A DNA stretch of 64,000 nucleotides. Origin: Dichomitus squalens LYAD-421 SS1. Lineage: Eukaryota; Basidiomycota; Agaricomycetes; Polyporales; Polyporaceae. The position numbers and the translations under genes are program-made. The notes under the pieces were generated by a model that was not told the DNA's origin, did not search any database, and was given only the letters and a program-made list of their open reading frames with translations. The stretch spans positions 1-64,000 of the forward strand of contig NW_006766933.1 of NCBI RefSeq assembly GCF_000275845.1, read 5' to 3'. The stretch's first letter is position 1; each line of letters opens with the position of its first letter. Shown piece by piece: positions 58,814-64,000 of the stretch.

Positions 58814-59500
58814 ATGAGCTCCCTCTTTTCCGACACCGCCGGCGACGACCTACTCAATAAGCCGGACGACCTCTCGCCTACCGGTGAGGAGCACTCGCCC
58901 ACCGTCCCTCTGCGTCCAGCACCAGAATCCTACGAGAGGTTCATGTTCCTGGGGAAGATCATCATGCCCTTGTCCTTCCTAAGCGCCTGGGGTTGGTGCC
59001 GGTACTTCACCTTCATCTTCGCGCACATTGTCTTCCGCTGGATCGCCGGTATCTATCCTCGGCTTGACCCCTCTGGCGACCTCGTCAAGACGTCCTTCTC
59101 CACGATGTCGAACATCGCCTCGCTCTTCATATACGCCCAGGTCATCGGTCTGTATGCCGTGTACATCATCCCGTTCGCCATCCGCTACAGGGCATGCAAG
59201 GAAGCGAAGAGCTTCGCGCCGGCGACAGAGCTGAGGAGGCGGTGGACGCCGTCCTTCTGGACTCCGGCGGTGCGTCGTCCGGTCAGCCATGTGTGGGCGG
59301 TCTCTCTGTGCGTACTCAGTGCGTACACGGTGCGGGCGCTCGAAGGTGCGAAGGTGCCGGTGTTGGACCCGCTGCGCGCGGCGATGGTGGGGGCTGTTGG
59401 GCGGGCCGTCTTCGTGGTTGGGAGGAACTCGATCTACGAGACCTATCCCAACTCGAGGATTGCGGATGAGACGGGCGAGTACGACGTAGGGTACTCGTAG
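58814..59500 (+). CDS. Unrecognised multi-pass membrane protein, single exon, 228 aa
   Basis: The frame is open from a TTG far upstream. I choose the ATG at 58814 (MSSLFSDTAGDDLL), though an in-frame ATG at 58790 would add eight residues. The first 45 residues are polar and acidic. Three or four hydrophobic segments follow: FLGKIIMPLSFLSAWGWC with YFTFIFAHIVFRW, NIASLFIYAQVIGLYAVYII, SHVWAVSLCVLSAYTV and a weaker one near AAMVGAVGRAVFVV. Basic residues flank the helices (RYRACKEAKSFAPATELRRR). No motif points to a known carrier or enzyme. Absence of introns is unusual beside its neighbours. Confidence 0.65.
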   Translation: MSSLFSDTAGDDLLNKPDDLSPTGEEHSPTVPLRPAPESYERFMFLGKIIMPLSFLSAWGWCRYFTFIFAHIVFRWIAGIYPRLDPSGDLVKTSFSTMSNIASLFIYAQVIGLYAVYIIPFAIRYRACKEAKSFAPATELRRRWTPSFWTPAVRRPVSHVWAVSLCVLSAYTVRALEGAKVPVLDPLRAAMVGAVGRAVFVVGRNSIYETYPNSRIADETGEYDVGYS

Positions 59501-60084
59501 ATGCGACGTGTCTCTTGGTGTATCCGTAGGGTATGGCCGGCTGGTGGTGTTCGCAGGGTGCGACTGTGAAATGTTGATCTGGTGACGATGGATATGTTTG
59601 TCCGGAGAGCAGGAACCGCATTCGAGAATTTCAGCAACCCCCCATTTCGCTTGATCTCTATTCTGTCTTCAAGCTGTGTGCGGTGCCGACATCTGGAGAT
59701 TGAGACTATGCTCGGTCTAATGATCGCATCGGCCTTACGGGACCGTGGATCTAGGTCTCGGCCCCACTCAATGTCACCCACTCAACTCCAGCCAGCTCGA
59801 GACTACTACTCTCGCCCTCTACACGGCGGGCCGTACAAGAGACTGGACGGGACCCAGTGTCGTATGCTCACATTAATATCCAATCCGATTGCATACTTCG
59901 GCCCCTGAGATTGTAACGCGAGATGTCTCCACTAGAACCAGTCCAAGTCTTCGGCTGGTCTCGATTCGAACACTCTCGGGAAGTAGCCATGATGTATATA
60001 TAGGAGCAAAACACTTTTGAGTGTTCGTTCTTTCAATACACCACAATATCTGTACATTTACTCCGAATTACCTCAATCCCCGCA
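59501..60084. other. Intergenic with TATA box and small hairpin
   Basis: 584 bp. The right part holds a TATA box (59995) and the short inverted repeat aacact-tttg-agtgtt (60010-60025) just downstream of it. The left part is 3' flank. Confidence 0.5.
59995..60002 (+). promoter_or_regulatory. TATA box of the 60.1-kb gene
   Basis: An eight-base tatatata lies 83-90 bp before the ATG at 60085. It is the clearest core-promoter element in the window. Confidence 0.6.
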
Positions 60085-60674
60085 ATGTCATCCATCTCGA
60101 CACCGCCTAGCCATTCCATCTCGACATCGCCTAGCCATTGGCTCTCTGAATGTCTCTGCGAGCTGATGGCATCTCCACATGTCTCCATGCCACCACATGG
60201 GGGCATGCGACTTGGTCCTGGGCCTATGGACGTTTTCACCACGCGGTTCGAGCAGTACTTCACAAGCACAGCTCACGGGACCATCTGTGGGCATCCGGTG
60301 GACAGGGAAGGTTTGAAGGAAGGTCTCCTAGCCTTGCAGAAGAGGTGGACTCCCGAGGATGTGAAGGTCGAACAGGAGGGGAACGATTGCTTACTGCAAC
60401 ACGATGTGGTATGTCCGCTTGCTCGTTCCGTATACGGCACGATTGCATGCTAACCTGATGCGATAGCTCAGCACAGAACTTGAGTTCACCCCGCCTGGTA
60501 GCAGTATCCCAGAAGTGATCATTGCTCAAGCTTCGTGCGTAGCATTTTAGTTCACTGCTTGTGCTTTATTGTGGCTCACGGCTTGCCACTCTTAGTCTGA
60601 GTGGAGACAAGGAGGGTGAGAAGCACATACGGTTCATCAAGCTCGAAGGGAATCGCGCGCTCTTCCGTCCCTGA
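60085..60674 (+). CDS. Unrecognised small protein, 3 exons, 156 aa
   Basis: Exons are 60085-60408, 60467-60534 and 60596-60674, in phase. The N-terminus holds a tandem peptide repeat (SISTPPSH, SISTSPSH) encoded by a 24-bp direct repeat with one change. After it comes a compact region of alternating helices and strands: DVFTTRFEQYFTSTAHGTI, GLKEGLLALQKRWTPEDVKV, STELEFTPPGSSIPEVIIAQ, HIRFIKLEGNRALFRP. The pattern of helices followed by strands could fit an NTF2/SnoaL-like fold, but that is only an impression. There is no signal peptide and no membrane helix. Confidence 0.7.
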
Positions 60675-61172
60675 GTAGATGTCATGCTCGTACATAGCTG
60701 GAATGGTCTGTGACAAACCGCGGTTGCACTGTCTGGCATGTTAGCAGTCCCATCTTCCCAGACATTTTTCGGAATCATGTGTGCCTGTAACATACCTGTA
60801 CAAATAATCGGGACACCTTCATATATCGTATTGTGGCAGCGAATGTGCATCTGGAGTACGTCGGAGCCATGGCGCTGCGGAGGCCACATTACGCCATTGA
60901 CCGAAGTCGTTGTCGGAGGTGTTGAAGAGCCTTGCAACGAGCGGCTAAGGTCGTCGGATCATGTTCTTGCGCCATCTCCCCACAAATCCGCCTCATGTCT
61001 AGCGTCTTTGCAGAAAACTTGACAGGGTCCTCTGTGCTCTACATAATGTCTTCTTCTTCTGCGGCTCGTGCCTCGTGCTTTCTATTCCCTCTCGGCGCCG
61101 CATTTTCCACGAGAAGCTTGTCCGCGTTCTACAAGCCGGATCTGCGACATGCTCAAACTCAGACGTTGGGCC
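60675..61172. other. Intergenic, no gene seen
   Basis: About 500 bp containing the permease promoter. The frame upstream of the permease opens at a GTG and is not used as a start. Confidence 0.45.
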
Positions 61173-63510
61173 ATGTCTGCCTCCAGCCACCATGATCAGG
61201 AGACCGTCCCTCTTCCCCCCGCTGGCTTCGACGCGCAGAAATCCAAGGCAGCCTCGACGACCGACACCGAATATCCGGAATCACTCCCTGGAGATGCAGA
61301 GCGACCTGTCGGAGCGCTGCCAGTCCCGCCGGTGGATAGGCAGGGCTTGCACCGAGAACTGTCTGCCCGACAAGTATCCATGATTGCCATAGCTGGGACG
61401 ATCGGAACGGGTCTTTTTCTGGGTACGGGGCGTTCGTTAGCACAAGGAGGGCCGGCGAGCATATTGTTATGCTATGGCATCGTTGGGTTCATCGTCTATA
61501 TCACCCTGCTCTTGCTGGGAGAAATGGCCACGCAATACCCGGTTGCCGGTGAGTCACGCTGTCCTGCTTACCCTCCACTACGGCGCGTATTGCAGCGTCA
61601 TCAGCCATCTGAGGATCACAATTTCGCGGATTTTGGTCTTGAAGACGTGATCTAACGTGAGTCTGCTAGGTTCCTTCAATGCTTATGCCACCCGGTTCTT
61701 CTCCCCTTCCTACGGATTCGCTCTGTCCTGGAACTATTGGTTCAACGATGCCGTCTCGGTTGCGTCGGACCTGACAGCGGCTCAGCTCGTCCTCCAATAC
61801 TGGACAACCTGGCACACCTGGGTCGTCAGTTTGATCTTCTGGGTCTTCCTTGTCGCGGTCAACTCAATCCACGTCCGTGCTTACGGTGAACTAGGTGCGT
61901 AGCCATGTGCTCGCCGCGGAACGCGGCTGTTGAGTGTTATGCATACTTGCAGAATACTGGCTTGCGTCTCTGAAGGTCATCACTGTCGTCATCTTCATCA
62001 TCCTCGGTATCGTTGTGAACGTGGGAGGCAACCAAGCGCACGAGTACATAGGAGCGAAGTACTGGCACATACCTGGTGCACCTTTCGTGGGTGGTTTTGG
62101 TGGTTTCGCGCGGGTGTTCGTGACTGCGAGCTTCGCTTGTACGTACACTACGCACCTCGGAATGCATTCCTTCTTGACATGTCGGCAGATGGCGGTACTG
62201 AGTCTCTCGGTATCACTGCTGGTGAAACGAAGAACCCGTCTCGCAATATGCCTCGAGTCGTGAAATTTGTGTTTTGGCGGTGAGTACAAGGTTGTAGCAC
62301 ATTGTGCATCTGATCTAACTTCCTGCAAACGGCTCTCAGGATCCTGCTTTTCTATATTCTCAGTATCCTGCTGATGGGTCTAAACGGTGCGTTACAACAT
62401 GAACATACTCATGTCCTTACAGTTTGTCCACCATACTGACAACCTCTCCTGGCGCATCAACGCAGTGCCTTACAACTACCCCAACTTGTCGAATAAAGCG
62501 GTCACAACATCGCCGTTCACGATCGTTTTCCAGTTGGCTGGATCTCGTATGTGAACACACTACCCAAGTCGTGACCATGATTGCTAATATCGTACACAGA
62601 CGTAGCGGGCTCCTTCATGAATACAGTGATCCTGACGTCCGTGCTGTCCGCTGGCAACCACGCTTTGTTCGCGGGGACACGAGTACTCTATGGGCTCTCC
62701 GTGATCACGCCTCGGCAGGCTCCTGCCTTTTTTGCCAAGACCACATCTGCTGGAATCCCGCTGTATGCCCTCTTAGCGACAAGCAGCATCAGTATCCTCT
62801 GCTTTGGTTCCAGCTTCATCGGCAGCGGCGAGCTGTGGGGCTGGCTGCAGAACATCGTCGGCGTCTCAAACCAAGTGTGTCTCCTCCCCTTTAGCCAATA
62901 TACATCTCAGCTCATGGTTCTCGCTCGCCGCAGATCGCGTGGGTGTCGATCGGCCTGGCCAGCTGGAAGTTCCGGCGTGCTTGGGTGCGCCAGGGTCGCC
63001 CCCTCAGTGAGATGAAATTCAGGGCTGGCTGGACGTGGCCATGGGGCCCTTACTTCGTGGTGATTGCGGTGGTTGTAATTATTATTGGTGAGTTACCCAT
63101 CCCTCCTGCGAAACATACGGCTCATGCCATGGTGTGGCCGTTTAGTCCAAGGGTGGTCCTCGGTCATACCCAAGTTCTCCGCCGTCGATTTCGTGTCGTT
63201 TTACATCGAGATCCCCGTCATGCTCGTCATGTACCTGCTGTGGATGCTCATATGGCGACCATCACCCTCGTCTGCACCTGTCTCTCTTCCGACCGGCGAT
63301 CAGGTAGCATCAGGGCCCGCCCGCAAAAGCTTGTCCCGTCGCGTATGGGACTTCCTGACGTACAACGACGCCGTCGACGTCAGGACTGTGGATCTGAAGC
63401 GAGATGAGCACGAGGAGGAAGCGGCCGACCTTGCGGATGATGCGAGAAGGGAGAGCAAGCTCAAGGGACGTTATAGGTGGCTTTGGAAAGTGTATTACGC
63501 AGTTGTATGA
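61173..63510 (+). CDS. Amino-acid permease (APC superfamily), 9 exons, 599 aa
   Basis: Exons are 61173-61548, 61670-61894, 61953-62138, 62189-62279, 62340-62386, 62466-62546, 62600-62874, 62934-63087 and 63146-63510. All are GT-AG and the total is in frame. The ATG at 61173 is chosen; an in-frame ATG at 61149 would add eight residues. A 65-residue cytosolic N-terminus precedes LHRELSARQVSMIAIAGTIG and TGLFLGTGRSLAQGGPAS, the first conserved helix of fungal amino-acid permeases. Other family marks are SPSYGFALSWNYWFNDAVSV, FAYGGTESLGITAGETKNPS, ILTSVLSAGNHALFAGTRVL and WLQNIVGVSNQIAWVSIG. Twelve membrane helices are expected. The C-terminal tail is charged (KRDEHEEEAADLADDARRES). It should be a plasma-membrane, proton-coupled importer; specificity cannot be read from sequence. 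Confidence 0.95.
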
Positions 63511-64000
63511 GGACAGTAATGCGTTTAAAATGTGCTTCTTGATGTACTTGTCCGGCCTGCGCCTTGAAATAGCTCTGTGTGTGCGCCATCGAGTATTCAG
63601 CTCGCTCGCTCCTTGCGTGCCGATGAAGCCTCCAGCCCATGCGGACTTGCAGCCGGCGGGTACGCGAGACGCGGTGTTTGGTAGCCTCGTGTGTGCAGCA
63701 GCCGAGCGGCGCTCGAAATCCGAAAACTGACGACCTTTTCATTTGGCTAGACTGACTCAGGCCTGTCATAGGGCGGGGTAGGGAGTGGCGGAGTGGGAGG
63801 TCGAGAGTATTAAACTCTACGAGTGTTCAACGCGACTACTCCCCGTAGAACCTCAAGAACACGATAGTACATGCGCGTCCTGAGTTTTACGTGGTCCGCT
63901 ACCGTAGAATAACATGCATGCGTGCTTCTCGAGCCATCGCTGCATCGTTGGCTATCGTAGAGACTACAACGAGGGATAGACTGTGGGCAAATAGCCCATG
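63511..64000. other. Right edge, no gene seen
   Basis: 490 bp downstream of the permease stop. Short frames only. Confidence 0.45.

Overview
The window is fungal nuclear DNA, most likely from an Agaricomycete (Basidiomycota). Genes are densely packed on both strands and interrupted by many short GT-AG introns, mostly about 50-80 nt. Several families are typical of mushroom-forming fungi: a DUF6533-type seven-helix membrane protein, a DUF4045-gelsolin protein, basidiomycete F-box and BTB proteins, and secreted S53 and A1 peptidases with GH16 and GH17 glucanases. A Polyporales-like wood decayer would fit, but the sequence alone does not settle the order. All gene models were joined by hand from reading frames, splice sites and phase.

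Layout. 0.7-2.4 kb: an unrecognised nuclear-looking protein. 2.4-6.1 kb: gene-free. 6.1-9.7 kb: a divergent pair, ribosomal protein uS7 (RPS5) on minus and an RRM-like coiled-coil protein on plus. 10.4-16.2 kb: a BTB protein, an aldo/keto reductase with a problematic microexon, and a small unknown protein. 16.2-20.6 kb: gene-poor, with a small inverted-repeat element. 20.6-34.2 kb: cell-surface and wall-related genes (a GPI-type secreted protein, two tandem GH17 glucanases, a long DUF4045-gelsolin protein, a GPI-type GH16 glucanase). 35.1-42.5 kb: a small membrane protein, the DUF6533 protein, a C2H2 zinc-finger protein and an Ala/Lys-rich organelle-type protein. 42.8-47.9 kb: a membrane-tethered A1 aspartic peptidase and an S53 tripeptidyl-peptidase. 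48.9-53.8 kb: an F-box protein and a soluble fumarate reductase fused to cytochrome b5.

53.9-56.4 kb holds a 923-bp exact-looking duplication ending at a 169-base run of N. It contains the 3' half of a nicotinamide riboside kinase-like gene; the right-hand copy is complete. That gene is head to head with an XRCC4-like DNA repair gene (56.8-58.1 kb). A polytopic membrane protein, a small unknown protein and an amino-acid permease complete the window.

Functional reading. From 20 to 48 kb the window is rich in extracellular and wall-directed enzymes: beta-1,3-glucan hydrolases or transglycosylases and acid peptidases, several with signal peptides or C-terminal membrane or GPI tails. Fumarate reductase-b5 and riboside kinase suggest redox and NAD metabolism side by side, but nothing shows co-regulation. 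I found no clear new biological system. The most unusual items are a pair of related short inverted-repeat elements 18 kb apart, the gap-bounded duplication, and the catalytic-aspartate microexon of the aldo/keto reductase.
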